Counted from the first letter of the stretch, positions 35,400-52,077 are shown. The stretch: 64,000 nucleotides of DNA from Amaurobius ferox (GCA_951213105.1 OX578137.1:73078604-73142603); one strand, 5' to 3'. The notes: generated by a model from the letters alone, not told the origin. Made by a program: numbers and translations.

Positions 35400-38060
35400 C
35401 TTCCATTTTTCTTGAAAGACTATTTTTATATTTTATTATAAATTGTAGCTAAAGTATTGTTTCTCAAAAATTTCAAATTTTAATTTTAAAGGAAAATACG
35501 TTATAAAATACCCCGAGAAAAATGTTAACCATTTGCGGGAAAATACCTGTCTGTGTTTGTGTGTATGTCTGTTAAGTATTAACATTATAACTTAAGAATA
35601 AAATGACACATTTGAAGTAAATAAAAATAAAAATAATTCTCAAGATTATAAATGAAATTATCCGAAATGTAATATATATGTAGTGCTTATAATCCACTGA
35701 ACTAAATTCTAAAATATAGCGCTAAATAAATACAGTAGTGGTAAAGTAAATAAACACAGTGAGTACAACCATATATTTGATGTATCATTTTGCAATAAAT
35801 ACTTATGTGCATTAATATACAGGACTCGCTTACAATTACAAAAGTTTTGCGATTGTACAGATTTATAAACAAATAAAAGGTTTAGGACTATATTTTTCAG
35901 CATCCACGTATTTATTCCTAATTGGCAGTAATTAATTTACAGTAACTAGTTAATTAAAGACCCTCCTAATTGGAATACTCCTAATATAATACCTAATATA
36001 ATATAATACCTGGAATCTCCTAATTAAATACTCTCCTAATTGGAATAATTTTCTTTTGAGATATACTTTCTGTCATGATAATACTTTTTGTCATAGATTG
36101 GCTTTTTTTCGTCATATGTAATCTGAAATGTGGACTAAAAACATCACACGCTAACATATTTACTACAGAAAATTACTATCCATCAAGTGTTACAAATGTG
36201 TATATATGAAACATAATTTGATTGATCAGCCCTTATACCACCTAATTTTGCTTTTAGAAAAATTCTGCTAATAACGGGGTCTTACTTCTGGACACTTACT
36301 ATGATTGGTTTAAGTATTTGGGATATAATAGTGGCTTGGTGGAACACAGTCTGTTCTGTGTAGTTGAATGCTGGTCATATGGCCACCGTTGACATGTTCG
36401 ATGACGTTAATTTGTTCCAATCTTGCCTTTCTCTTTCTTAAAATTATTTGTGTATTGCAATTATAAAACTGTCTGATTAATTTTGCATTTGGTTTCAGTC
36501 TATATTTGTTATAATCGTCTCTTCAAGATTGTATAAGACTTGAATTAAATATTGTATCAACTATAGACAAAATGCAAAACTTCACCAAGCACATATCATT
36601 AAGTCCTGTTGGTGGGTTGTAAGAATTCTTGTGTTAGTAATAGCTCATGAGAAAAATGTTACGCTAGATACTACGCTAAGGGATAAATTGTATTATATAA
36701 CATTATATACATACAAATTAGCAGAATGCATCTAATTTATGAGTTTAGCCCATCTGTTGCAAATTTGAGAAGAAAATAAGACTTTTACAAACAATTGTAG
36801 ACGGATAGTTCCTCCACGAAACCCCTCAAAATCACAAAAATGTATTATCATTAACAACAGCTCATGACAATATACTTGATTGTATTTATTGTATTCTATG
36901 ATGATAAAATTAATACTATATAATCAATAATCATTAATATATCAAGTGATATCTGGTACCTCAGTTATTTTACATATGCAGGATATAATTTTGTTAAACT
37001 TTAAGCAAAATTTTAAACAGTTATAACAATCAAACACAGTTACTTTATCCACATTTTTAAAATAAGAAATGCGAAATATTTCACTTTTCACCATAGTTTA
37101 CATTGTTTCGAAAGAATGTTTGCATATTATTAAATTTTAGACATTAGTAGATTTAGGATCATACGCCATGCAACTTGCATATGAGGATTCCGAGACTTGT
37201 GCAATCCCCTGCATCAGTGGATAATTTACCCTCATTTTAGAGCTCATGATAATGTAATAGTAGTTAACTACACTGGAATTAAGTAACGTTGTGATCAGTC
37301 AGGTTTTTGCTATTTTGTTTTGATATTTGTATATAGTCGGCTGTAACACACAGCTTTCATGGAATGAGCCTAAGTGCACAATGCTTTAAATACATGAAAC
37401 TGATAATACACGCTTAAGGTCACAAAAATTATCACTGGGAACCATTGAACAACATTGATTACCCCCAGTGAATTTATCAATATCGACATACTTGTTTTGT
37501 GTAACTGAGAACTATTGCAACCCTACAGGGAAGACGACTCCGAATAGGAACTGCTTTACCGAACTAAACTACATGGTAAACTTATCAATGCTTCCATAGA
37601 AACGTTTCTCTGTAAAAAATACGGTAAATCTGGAAAAATCAGGCCGTTCATTGAACTGCTCCATACCTTCGAATGAGAGGAGCGGTCTGCTATCTAAGTA
37701 AATCTGGAAAGAAAATAAACATAACTGTAATATAGCCATCCAGAAACCTTCCTTAGTCCATTTTCAACGTCACGTAATTGTTTTCTGAGACTTTACAATG
37801 AATACAAATCAAAATCAGATAACGTGCGAACCGATTGTTGTTTGTATGATAATTTTTCTATTTTTAAAATTGTGGAAGCTTTATGAACAAGGTCAGATTG
37901 CAGGAGCTCGTCCTATGCCACTTTTCAACACTGTGGACATAGGATTAAATACATGTCACTTTTGTATGGCTATCTACTTGCATGCCTCATCATGGGAGAA
38001 CTCACTTATTTTGAGAATCACTAAACATTTTCAAAATGAAGGATTACAAATATTAAAAAT
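35400..38060. other. AT-rich stretch without recognisable genes
   Basis: CTCCTAATTGGAAT and CCTAATATAATA words repeat locally at 35960-36050. A 92-codon frame at 37798-38076 and a 64-codon frame at 35709 show no recognisable domain. No element ends found. Confidence 0.5.
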
Positions 38061-38089
38061 TCACTGTAGATTTTAAAATGATTTTATTT

Positions 38090-41000
38090 ACATCAAAAAT
38101 TCTATACGAAATTCGGGTATATCTGGTGCTTCCATAAAAACATGATAAAACTGAAAATTAATACACACATATAGAATTCAACGCGACTGAGTTTTCTATT
38201 TATGGATCACACGTAAACTCAATGGCATGTCCTTGGGTATTTCTCCGTTTTCAAAACCAAACACCGGGGATAACCCATCTTCCGAAATCGTACGTCAAGT
38301 CGAAGATGGATGGGATCCAGATTTTCCCGGATCGTCATATATCACGAAAACAGGAGAAATAATGTAAAGGTGTTTTTGAGAAAGACATTAACTTTCCTTG
38401 GAATAAAAACACTGCATTTATACTCGAGGAACTGACAGAACTAGAATTTGGTGAATGTAGGATTAATCTTCCTTTTCCTTAATTGCCTTTTTTTACGAAT
38501 TTAAAATTTTATTTTATTTTCCTGTTATTTTTTTATTGATTCTCTATTTGTAATTTTAATGATTTTCCAATTTCAGGAATAAATAATACATATTATTGAT
38601 TTTCATTCATTTCTAATGATTGGCTGTAGAAAATATTATAGATTGCCTATTTTATTTTTATTTTTAATGATTTGTTATTTAGCCCTTTTTGTTGATCATT
38701 GTTGATATTAGTTTTTACATGTTTATTTATTTATATTTAATTTAATAATATTTGTTTATTTATTTTTAGCTGTTCTAATTACATTTGTTCACATTTGATT
38801 TATTCATATTTGGTTATTTGTTTTTGAGATTTTCTCATTCCATATATTTGCATTTATATTATATATATATTGTCTATCTGTATTATTATAAACATATCTA
38901 CTTTTTTAATTGTTGTCTATATTTGAACTGTTTATTTATTGATTCTTATGAATAACTGTGTCAATTATTTACACTGATTATTTTTACGTATACATGCACA
39001 ATGCATTTTATTGATTTGTAAATATATTTATTAATTGTCGATATTTATGAATATACAATAACATTTTACGCCTAGTCGTTACGCATTTTGCAACTGAATT
39101 TAATATATGTTTTAAAAGCGCAAATGCAATAATATGCCCTTCGCCATTTCTCTGTTTTCATAAAATAAATACCGGTGATAAACCATCTTTCAAATCACAT
39201 GCCACGTCGAAGACGGATGATATCCAGATTTTATTCTTTCGTCAAATATCACATGAACAGCTAAGAAAATGTAAAGATAATTTTGAAAAGGATACATTAT
39301 TTTTTTTGGACATTAAAACACATCGTTTAAATAAATAAAGCTATAATAAAATCCATAAAATAAATAACAAATCTTTATTTTAAATAAAACAGATCACAAC
39401 GTAAATTTCTGCTAAAATAAGGTATAATTAGCGGACGCAAGTTTTGGAAATCTTTGAATTTTCTTATTCTGTGCGAACAAGCCGGGCTAAAAAAAATTTA
39501 ACGTTCAGGTATAGGTTTGTTCGCACTAAAAAATGCAATATAAACAGTTATGTAACGTACGACATCTAATTACACCTTCTTTGTGCAGAATTTTGTGTTC
39601 GGATCTAGTACATTTATTGATTGTGTGAACAGACATGTTCTGCACCAAATCTTAATTTTCATTAATTGTCATTTTCAGGGCTATGCAATGGAATTAAATA
39701 GAGCATGTTATGTATTGTACACATCGCTCAGATTATCTTTTATTTCAGCGAATTAAAAACATTGTTTTAGACTTTATCATTTGTACAGTTTTGTGGCATT
39801 GCATGATAAATGGTGGCGCCCTGTCCTAATATACAATATATCAGTCATTATGATAATGTCTTGATGCAAATAGATGAGCTTATTTGGTAATTTTACAAGA
39901 ACTGAAGAAATATAAATACTCTTTAACATGAAAAAGTCCTTTACAGATGTGCAAATGTACATATGTAACGTATAATTAAAAGTTCATTTAAACGTAAGTA
40001 AATAAAAAATACATTTAGTACGAAAATATATTATCAGTAACATGCACAATCCTTGCAATAAATAATACTCCATGAACTACATTAAATATATTTTATTCAT
40101 TGCATATATTACTGATAAGATGTCACTATAAAGCGTGACATATTTAAAAATGAAATTGTCATACATTAGATACATATATTGCATTGAAACGTCCTATGTT
40201 TTTCAAATAAGTAAGCAGCATGGCATGTGTTTTGTCATTTTTTCGTTTCCAAATCCAGACACCAGTGATAAAGCATCTTCCATTCTTGTGTCATGTCGGG
40301 TACGAATGGAATCCAGATTTTTTATTTTCTTTATATGTCACAAGAGCCGTTGGAGATATGTAATGATATTTTTAAGAAGGTATAGTATTAGTAACTTTAG
40401 CGCGTTTTTTCTGTTTATAGAAGTGTCAATAAAATTCATAAAATGCAGAAATTAACTTGGTTCTCCGGGTCGTCTATTTTAAGAAAATAAGGTGAAAATA
40501 TCACCAACATGCACTATCTTTGCAATATGTAATATTCCATTAATAATCAAACATGTTTTTTAAAGCACAGATTGAATATGCAATTTATTTATAAAGACAT
40601 GATACAATTAAAAATTAAACCGCACTTCTAGTAGCTACGTGTATAGTTTCGGAATTTACAATTTTCTTTTCAAACAAGTGAATAATATTGCATGTCTTTG
40701 AGTTTTTCTCTGTTTTTGAATCCAAACACAGCGGATGAATCATCTTCCAAATCTAACGTCATCTCGGAGATGAATGGGATGCAGATTTTCCATTTCAACA
40801 TATATCACGAAAACAAAGGAAGGGATATGAATATATTTTTAAGGAAGATATTTTATTAGAAGCATAAACACATCCTTTATGTTTAAAGAAATGTCAATCA
40901 AAATCCATGGAATGTGGAACCTTAATTTTCTTGATTATCTATTTTAGGTATACAGAAGACATATCCGTAACATGTACCATCTTTACAATGAATACCATTC

Positions 41001-41400
41001 CATACACAACATCGCATATTTTTAATTTCCTGCACAGCTTGAATTTACAAGTAATCTAAGCAGGCATTATATAATTTATGTGCAATCATACATCTAATAG
41101 CGACATGTATCATATTAAAATGTTCTATTTTTTATTCAGACAATTAAGCAAAGTGGCATGTCCTACGTTTTCATGTTCAAACACTGGTAATAAACAATTT
41201 AACAAGATCGATACTGTCTCGTTTTGTTATACATCACAACAACCGCCGAAGGAATGTTATGATATTTTTGAAAAATATAAATTCTTAGAAATGTAAACAC
41301 ATACTTTATGTTTAAACAATCATAAATTAAATTGCAATCGACTATAACTAGAAAAATGTATGCCCTATATTAAAATAAATACGGACATTTGATATCGAGA
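38090..41400 (+). repeat. Degenerate tandem array of family D units (~0.46 kb spacing)
   Basis: Recognisable cores lie near 38221-38420, 39140-39330, 40215-40450, 40690-40930 and 41150-41310. The last three are spaced about 460 bp apart and also share flanking text (AACATGCACNATCTTTGCAATA, TTCCATNAACNACAT). Each core runs GGCATGTC ... CAAACACNGGTGATAAANCATCTTCC ... GTCGAAGATGGATGGGATCCAG ... ATATATCACGAAAACA. Frames are not conserved between units. The 106- and 72-codon frames at 40135 and 41078 are in antisense orientation and unsupported. Confidence 0.65.
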
Positions 41401-42935
41401 CAACACTACATTAATTGTTGAAATTTTAAATATATTATATTAGTAAATTAGATATTTTTCACATTAATTTATATGATATCCACAAAGTAAAAGAAAATAC
41501 CCAGCAGTGCATGAAATTTGTCCACATAAATTTAACCAATTTCTAATGCCAAATTATAAATTGGCAATTTGTTTAAAAATGGCAATAATTTGCAGCATTT
41601 TACTATTTGTATTGGAAAATCTTATAGACCCCTTAAAAATGTATTTTCATGGAAATATGTGTCCTTAAAATGGAATCCTAGATAAATACTCTCTATATAA
41701 GTCACGTTTATATTAAAAATACTATATTTCGAGATACTTATTATTATTCGGCATTATAAGGTCAAAATGTAGCATCCTTGATAAGCTAATTTCAAATTAA
41801 ATATAAGCAGAGCAAATTTGAGCCGATTTTTCACATATGAAAAAATTGAGTCCAAAACCTTACCAAATATATCTCAATCTTCACCTTCCTTTTAGTTTTC
41901 ACTGTGTTTGGTATCTTAGTATGCCTTTGATCTAGAATGGCAGGAATAGTGACAAAATTCTAATACTACAGTCATATGATAATTATTATATGAATTATAT
42001 AAAATTGCCATATTATTCCAAGACTGGTATGAGAGTTTTCATTCCCTGGTGCGTATTACCTGAGATATAATTTATTTCTTTTTAATGTACGTTTATGGGG
42101 AAAAAAGCATTATTGTATAACCCTTATTCAATGACTTTTGTAGCATGCTACTGCTTTAGGAAAACAATGCAAATATGGTATATTGGATTAAGAAAATGCA
42201 CACTTTTTAGCGATTTTTCTGAGTTTTCCTTCTACTATACAACAACTGAATAGTGCAAGTTAAATTACCATTGTTAAAATGTTGATTTAATGTGTCTTAA
42301 AATATACAAGAATTGAATATTTAAACAATTTATAGCAGTAGAAGATAATATTTCAAAGTTGAAGAGAAACTTCTGAATTTCATTATAGTATATAAATCTG
42401 AATATTATTTTAAAATCATTATTTTGCTCATAAAAATTTTAAAGATTATTTTCTTCCCAAATCAGATACATTTTTTCTCTGTATTTTATAACGTATAATT
42501 TCATGCAAAGCCGCTAAAATATTCTCCAATAAAAATGCAATGTATATGAATAAGGAGTAGAACGTTTTTATAATGAGCATTTTGTACATAAAACATTTTT
42601 GCTTACTATCATATATATTTTTATTAAAGCCTGTAAGATCATTTACAAAAGATGGATGAATATAATTACATGGTGTCTTCGAAAGTAAAGCTTTGCTTTG
42701 CGGGTAAGAAAATTCTTAATTAAATACGTTTTAGTCATCGCTTTTTCTTAACTTTCATGTTGAATAAATAACAATTTTATATTTTAGTGCCGTGCCATCC
42801 AATCAAAAGCTAATTGCGAGCTTCTGTATTAGATTATTAACCTAGAGTTTATATTAATAACAGCATCATTCTGTTATATATGTTATAAATAAATGAAATT
42901 AGAAGTGTACAAAATTTATTGCATATTTAAATAAA
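41401..42935. other. AT-rich stretch; right part duplicated at 55 kb
   Basis: 42530-42760 resembles 54920-55210: TAAAAACATTTTT, AAAGATGGATGAATATAATTACATGG and GCGGGTAAGAAAATTCTTAATTAAA match with gaps. Nothing else recognised. Confidence 0.45.
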
Positions 42936-42937
42936 AA

Positions 42938-43760
42938 ATCTGAGGCGGACAGCACATGACTTTACTTATATAATGCAATGGATTTACTACCTTTACAGTT
43001 TAAAAAAAATGTTATTCCTATAATAGATACTATTAGATATTGACACTTATAGTAGATATATACTTTGATATGAAGATATTGAATTTTCTTCAATTAGTCG
43101 TCATTTTCATTGATTTAGCGTCATTTTTATCCATTTGGCTAGATTTTCGTTAATTTGGCAACATTTTGAAATGTCGCCAAGTTGACGACATTCCGCTAAA
43201 TTCGTTTCCAAAATTTCGCCAAGCGTTATGGACGGAAAAATAAGTTATTCTTACAGCAGACAAATGACTATTGGCGTTCAAATACAAAAGTATTACTCAA
43301 AGTATATATTCTCGTGAATGGAAAGAGTTTGATCCATGAGAATGATGTCACCAAATTTATCGCATGATATTACATATGAAAATTGAACATGTTTCTTAAC
43401 AGTTTATATATTTTTTTAATTCATAGGATTTTTTGGTAAATTTATTTTAAAAATGTGCAAAATCTCGAGAACGGTTTATGCTAGCATTCTAAAGTTTATG
43501 TCAGTCGTTTTCTAAGGAAAAATTACATAAGAAATGTCTATTTGCGCAACTTTATTAAAGGTGCTAATTTTTTTATGATTTTTTCAAAATTTCACTCGAA
43601 AATTGAGGAGGGTTATGAACTTTCGATTGTGTTTTAAAGCAATAGGCTTCCAGTATTTACGGATTGGGATTTTTGTACCATATTTCATTCAAATCTCTCC
43701 GTTCGTGAGATATCGTCACTATACTTTCCTTATACATTATGTATATAAGGAAAGTAATAA
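42938..43760 (+). repeat. Family A repeat, copy A4 (CCTTATA subfamily)
   Basis: It begins TCTGAGGCGGACAGCACATG-ACTTT and ends in the hairpin ACTTTCCTTATACATTATGT / ATATAAGGAAAGT (about 43726-43757). The TTTCGCCAAGCGTTATGGAC and GGCAACATTTTGAAATG-type core matches copy A3 in inverse. No (GT)n tract is seen here. Confidence 0.75.
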
Positions 43761-43844
43761 AATACATATTTCGATTACAATCTGAAGAGCAAATGGTTTG
43801 TAGGTTCTGAATAAATACTTTAATCTACAGATATATGCTTGTAG

Positions 43845-43888
43845 CATAGTATTACAAAGGCCGAAAGTTCGGCCTTTGTAATACTATG
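43845..43888. repeat. Perfect hairpin: 21-bp stem, 2-nt loop
   Basis: The left arm starts CATAGTATTACAAAGGCC and the right arm ends GGCCTTTGTAATACTATG. All 21 pairs match around an AG loop. It sits about 85 bp outside the terminal hairpin of family A copy A4. Confidence 0.97.
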
Positions 43889-44079
43889 AGTTCGGTTCTA
43901 TTTTCTCGAATCATTCTATAATCTAATCAGCATCACAATAAACCTTAAGGGAATTAGAAACTAAATTTTAATAAATATCATCATATAGTTGTTTAACTAC
44001 CGTTTAGAATGTATTCAACTCCTCAATATTAATAAAAAATCCTAAATATTCCGAAAATGGTCAATCTTAGACTTATGGA

Positions 44080-44700
44080 GTTATTATCATCCTTGCCGTT
44101 GTTAAAAATTACCTATAAGAGACGCATTTATTTGGTACTTTTGAGAATATGCAGTGTCTTTTATTTTAGCTTTTGGCGATTTTTGAGAGTCATTTCGCAA
44201 AAAAGGCAGATTACTTTTTTCCGAACCGTACTAAAATCTAATTAGCACCACGGTAACCCACAAGTGACATTTCTACCAAATATTATGAAATTTGGAGATT
44301 TGGTCAATTAGTTTCTCCGCTAGAGCAGATATGCACGGTTTTTGAGGGCAATTTCGCAAAAAAATGGTCGGTTCTTCCTTTTTAAATTACACCAAAATTC
44401 TATTCAGTGCCAGGATCATCCACAAGTGACTTACCGAAGAATTTTTTTTGAAATTTGGCCAATTAGTTTTTGAGTTAGAGTAAATACATACATTGCACAG
44501 ACAGACAGATATACAGACAGACTCAGAGACACTCAGGCACACACACACACACACACATACACACACACACACACTTATGTCATGTTAAATAGTGTCTTCA
44601 TGTAAAATCTTGTTCTCTTGTTCTTGAAAATTCCTTTTCAATTTTCAACAAGATTTCACTACATTCCCTATACATTACCATGTACTGTTGGCAAAATCAT
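44080..44700 (+). repeat. Family A repeat, copy A5 (5' part decayed)
   Basis: The duplicated CCACAAGTGACWT ... TTAGTTTYTGAGTTAGAG segment occurs twice (about 44259-44330 and 44410-44490). It is followed by CAGACAGACAGATATACAGACAG, an (AC)n run (44538-44574), then a weak terminal hairpin (CATTCCCTATACATTACCAT). The GATGTG-type start was not found. Confidence 0.7.
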
Positions 44701-45955
44701 TTAAAATCCACTTCTAAATCTATTTTTCTCATATTTAAAAATATATTTTTAAAACATCATTTAAGCTTTACCACAATCAAAATATTCGAAACACTACTTT
44801 TCAATCAAAATAATATTTTTTATATAAAGTAAAAGAATAAAGTTGAGAAAAATGTTTAATATTTCTTATATTTATTGCCAAATTAACTCTAACTATTCTG
44901 AAAGTTTCAAAAGTGAGAACTCAATGAATATTGACACAGCTTAAAGCGGAAAGCAAATTAAAATTAAAAAATATATTTTCTCCACGAAGGTTTTATTTTT
45001 AATAAATTATTTAGCAGTTCACAGTTCTATTTTTAGTGCATGGTCTTTGAGGATTACTAGAATATGAACTGAAGAGATTTATCTCATTTGTTTAGAAAAT
45101 CCTTGATGTGGTTTAAATGAGTGTTTTCCAACCTTTTTTGTCAAGGATCCTTTTTGAAATTATATTTGACGGCGGAACACCAAATTAAGAAAAAGTGCAT
45201 TGTGGAACAAATTATATATTCAAATTTATCCATATTTTTTAATTTAAAGAAAAATTGCATGAAACTATCTCGGCACGGAAGACTTGTAAGAGCCTGATAG
45301 AGTCTGTAAATTTGGAGAGGCAAGAAAAAAATCTTATTGACAGCGAAGCAAACGTGAATGCAATATGCAAATCCACATCTTTAATATGTTTGAAATTTTT
45401 GTATGTGAATCAAAAAGTGACATGTAAAGAGGTAAATCTTAGTGAGTGATCTATTTTTTTTCTTACGTGAATTCCTTGATTTTATATTCGAATTAAAATG
45501 GATTTTTCCGTGTATTGTGTTCTTCACGTTTAAAAACGTCCGCATATGACGTTTTTAAATCGGTTCAATTGAGATACGCAAAATCGGGTTCCACTGTAAT
45601 AAAATTAAAAAATGTCATTAATTTGTTTTCATTGTAATCCAGTTATTATAGTAAACTTACCGGGTAAACATTAGTTTATCCGGTATCCATTGTTTTGGAA
45701 CATCCAGTAGGCCGGCACGCTTGTCGAATCGCATCTGGGTCCAAAGCCACCGTCAAGTAGCAGCAAAATGATTCTTTACATATTGGGGGAGCAGAAGGCT
45801 TGGGTCTCGCATAAACAGTTTACATAAAATGGTCAATAATTTGTAAAATATGAGGTAGTATGAGCTCGCAATTGTTGCATAGTGCCCCAAAAGTTTTGTT
45901 AACAGCACTGTTCGAGTCCGTCGGGCTGTACTGAGGTTCATCTACTATTATAGAC
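44701..45955. other. AT-rich stretch; part duplicated near 57.7 kb
   Basis: 44800-45000 matches 57620-57800 (TCTGAAAGTTTCAAAGT, TCAATGAATATTGACACAGC, TTAAAGCGGAAAGCAAATTAAA). A less AT-rich block at 45690-45945 contains a B-box-like TGTTCGAGTCCGTCGGGC (about 45908), but no A box at the right distance. No gene recognised. Confidence 0.45.
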
Positions 45956-45956
45956 T

Positions 45957-47999
<2,043 letters not shown>

Positions 48000-48085
48000 G
48001 GGTCACAATCCCCCTTGGCCATTTGTTATTTCCCTGTTGGCACTTATTTCACATCTCGATCTTTTATGATCTTCTTATATACAAG
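48000..48085 (+). mobile_element. Inverted 3'-end piece of the same retroelement (copy R2)
   Basis: The roughly 85 bp here (GGGAACAAGGGGTCACAATC ... TTTTATGATCTTCTTATATA) is the near-identical reverse complement of 46938-47022. It differs by a 4-nt CCCC insertion. It is thus a second 3' end, plus-strand sense, joined head to head with R1. Confidence 0.85.
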
Positions 48086-48555
48086 ACATTAATAGAGCTG
48101 CATTGCGCCTATATGACTTGGCAATTTATATTGGTTTACAATCGGGTACGTTTCGTACTTTGTTATTTACAATATATATATATATATATATTTTTTTTTT
48201 TTTATTGGGGGGGGTTTCAATTGATTTGATTGATTCAATTGTTTCAATTGATTCTTTTGTGGGGTTTCAATTGATTGTTATCTATTCTTAATCTCTTATC
48301 TTAAGCTGATTGTAATTACCTTTTCTCATTTTTGCCGAGTTTTATTTTTATTTTATTTTTATATACTTTTAATTGTGATTTTTGAATCCTAATATTCTTC
48401 TCATCCCCCTTTCCATTGTAGTGATATGTTACCTTCTCTCTTTATCCTTAGTCTTGGCCTATATTTACTCATTTGTAACAGATATGCTAGAGATTTGTTT
48501 TTTTGTACATACAGTAGTTTATGCATTAAAATCCTTTTTCGATTAAAATCCTTTA

Positions 48556-48563
<8 letters not shown>
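48086..48563. other. Short unique segment between retroelement and (TA)n array
   Basis: It contains a small (TA)n plus poly-T/poly-G run (48173-48212) and a TTTCAATTGATT tandem (about 48212-48280). No gene recognised; open frames here are unsupported. Confidence 0.5.
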
Positions 48564-49415
<852 letters not shown>

Positions 49416-49416
49416 A

Positions 49417-49600
49417 GGTCGGGCTAACGCGGTGGCTGGGCGCTCACTGCAAGCGTTTCCTCTTACTCACTCGACTGCGGGGGTTGTAGGTTAGCGTGCC
49501 CCCTGCGGGCATCGATGCTGTGATGATGAGCGTAGTGTGTTTCGCCTCTATTGGTGCACCAGGGCAACGGCATGTAACGGCTAAATGTTTCACGATACTG
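49417..49600 (+). mobile_element. Probable tRNA-derived SINE fragment (SINE4)
   Basis: A GC-rich island with a tRNA-like layout: GGTGGCTGGGCGCTCACTGC as A-box region and GGGGGTTGTAGGTTAGCGTGCC as a decayed B-box region. CCCTGCGGGCATCGATG follows, a downstream sequence typical of one arthropod tRNA-SINE type. The head differs from SINE1-3. No tail or target duplication identified. Confidence 0.5.
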
Positions 49601-49789
49601 CAGATTGATTGGCGAATGATCATTTTTTAAGTGTTATTGCTAGAAATAATAACTAAAAAAAATGTTTCAGACGGTAGAGCGCTTTTCTCTATACTAAAAG
49701 TTTAGGATCTAAAGTACATGTCTCAGAATTATCCTTAAAAATATATTAAAATTTAAAATGAAGTAAATTCATTTATTGAAATACATTAA

Positions 49790-50005
49790 CTCATTGAAGT
49801 ACCGCCACTCAATGGTAATACTATCCATTTTGGAAACCAAGCGCACGGGTAATCCAACTTTCGAATCTCTTGTCATAGCGAAGATGAATGTTCAAGACGA
49901 ATTCCCACATACATCAAGAGAATAAAGGAAAGAAATATGCAGATATAGTTGGAATTTAAGCATTCTTTCAGATGACTGAAAGCACGGCTTTGCAGTTAAA
50001 TAATG
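49790..50005 (+). repeat. Family D unit D7
   Basis: Closest to D1 at 35.1 kb. Read on the minus strand it gives RAFSHLKECLNSNYICIFLS, parallel to D1's hydrophobic segment, but a 2-nt insertion downstream breaks the frame. It shares CATCAAGAGAA(C/T)AAAKGAAAGAAATATRCAG and AAAGCRCRGCTTTGCA with D1 on the plus strand. Confidence 0.65.
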
Positions 50006-52070
50006 ATAAATAGACAAACAATATATTTTAAATCTACTTTCATTTTTCTTACAGTTGAACTCATAGATCTAAGAGTTGAACACATTCTGAAAGTTGTCCG
50101 TGTGTGTATGTGTACTTGTATGTTGCGAAGACACGACAATTCAAGATCAAATACAGGTAGCAATACAGAATTTTATGCATATATTATATGATGCATATTA
50201 ATTTAAACTGGACAAAATATTATTTACAATGATTAGATTTAGAATTGTCAAAAGTTAATAACTTTCATAATATTGTTTCCTATCGAGTGCAAAGATAATT
50301 TTTTAAATAATATCCATAATATTGTCTATGCGCATCTATACTGCGGGTGTATTTAATATATAAAATAGTATATATAATTTTGTATATTAATGCATCTAAT
50401 TCATCTGCGTGGCAGACTTGATGACAACTTGGAAGCATAATAATTGAAGAATATTTTCTTAAATTTTCAAAAGAAAATGCGAACAAACGCTAATAAAAGA
50501 AAAATATATACGAATTTAAATACTGATAGTAATATAACATGCATTTGATATTATACATTGGATTTAGATTGGATTTGTATGTATGAAAATATCAAAGATA
50601 TCTTCAAACTTTCGATATTTTAAATATGTATTTCGGAATTTGTGTCATGCAATCCTAAACCAAACTTTAAGTAATTATGAAATTCAAATAAAGTTATTTT
50701 TGCCTTTTTCTAAAAATGTTTTATAGGTTTTTTACAGTTATTGTTTTGAAACAATGTTTTAAAATTTAGGAAATTTAGATATTAATATATTTAAAATCAC
50801 ATTATCGCATTATAAGACAATCAAATAACTATACATGTGCAGTAACCTGAATCCGGGAACCATTTTAGTGCCAAAACTCATTAGGACTTAGTGTTCTGCA
50901 AATGTTTTGTAGTATATTTAAATAATTTTACGTATAGGGGATTTCCGTGGCTTATACTGTTTTGTAGACTTCGCAAAAACCCACCAATTTTCTTCAATGA
51001 CCTTCAGTTGTGATTTCAAATATATGGTTAATTAAGGCGTCTTTTAATTTGTATTTAAACTTTCATTTAAGAATATTACATAGTAAGATATCTGTGTGGA
51101 ATGTGGGAGCAGAAACACTATTTCATTACAATGCTAAAACTGCAGTATAAGAATCAATTCTAATAAAATATTTAGTGAAATGGCTTCAACGTTGATATTA
51201 ACTATGAGATTATGGATCATAGTCAACTATTTCTATTTCAGAAAGGCAGAATAAGTGAAAATCCCACCCCTTCTTGTAAATGCCTTGTCTCTTGTGTGGT
51301 ATACCTCGTTCCCCTTTCTAAAACCCATCAAAAGTAGGAATTAAAATTCTTAGAAGAATACCCAAAGCTTTTTAAAGGGGTATATACCTGCGCGTCTTCC
51401 TATCCAGAAAATTGGGGTAGAAACCACTGGTACAGACGTCGTACCAAAGCTGCTCGATGAGAGTAGCTTTTCAGTGGTTCAGCTGATGTACCATCGTAGT
51501 TAAAATGTTAATATGAAATGTTATTATGCTACCTGGAACAATTGCATACATACCGGTGAATCTAAATCGGAATAACTGATTTGTCTGTTGAAAGGCATTT
51601 GTTTCCTTAGTCTTCTAATAACGTTTAGGCAGTTTTTTAGATATATCGTACTCTTTCTAACCCCATCTATGTTTAAAAGCACGAAATGTTTATAAATAAG
51701 TTGACGCATTTATGTTTGACTTGACTCAATATGTTTCTACTTCTAGAAGAGCATATGACTCAGTCGAGTACTTCTGCTTTGCGACAAATGTATTTTATTA
51801 TCACTCGATTTTTGTAACATTCAGAAGTTTTCTTCAATATAACATTCATTTAATCACCCCTAAACAGGCTCCACGGATTTAAGACCATGGAGTGTCCATA
51901 AATATGTCGTTTCCTCATAAGTCTACACAATATGTTAATTATAGATTCAGAGAACCTTTCACCTTCTTGGCGCAGATTAATATCATATATCTTCTAATTA
52001 ATATATCAGCTCTACTATTTCATATCATATTGCTGATTTAAATTGTTCGTTAATTACTGTCTAGGCGTAG
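50006..52070. other. AT-rich stretch without recognisable genes
   Basis: Open frames of 60-68 codons only. A less AT-rich patch at 51380-51500 contains GTACCAAAGCTGCTC and CAGCTGATGTACC without recognisable identity. Confidence 0.5.
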
Positions 52071-52077
52071 CTCTTTT

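Noticed and set aside
43845..43888. microRNA precursor
   Set aside because: The 2-nt loop and perfect 21-bp stem are too short for a normal precursor; without small-RNA data it stays only a hairpin.
45690..45945. Another SINE
   Set aside because: A B-box-like GTTCGAGTCC is present, but no A box at a suitable distance and no tail.
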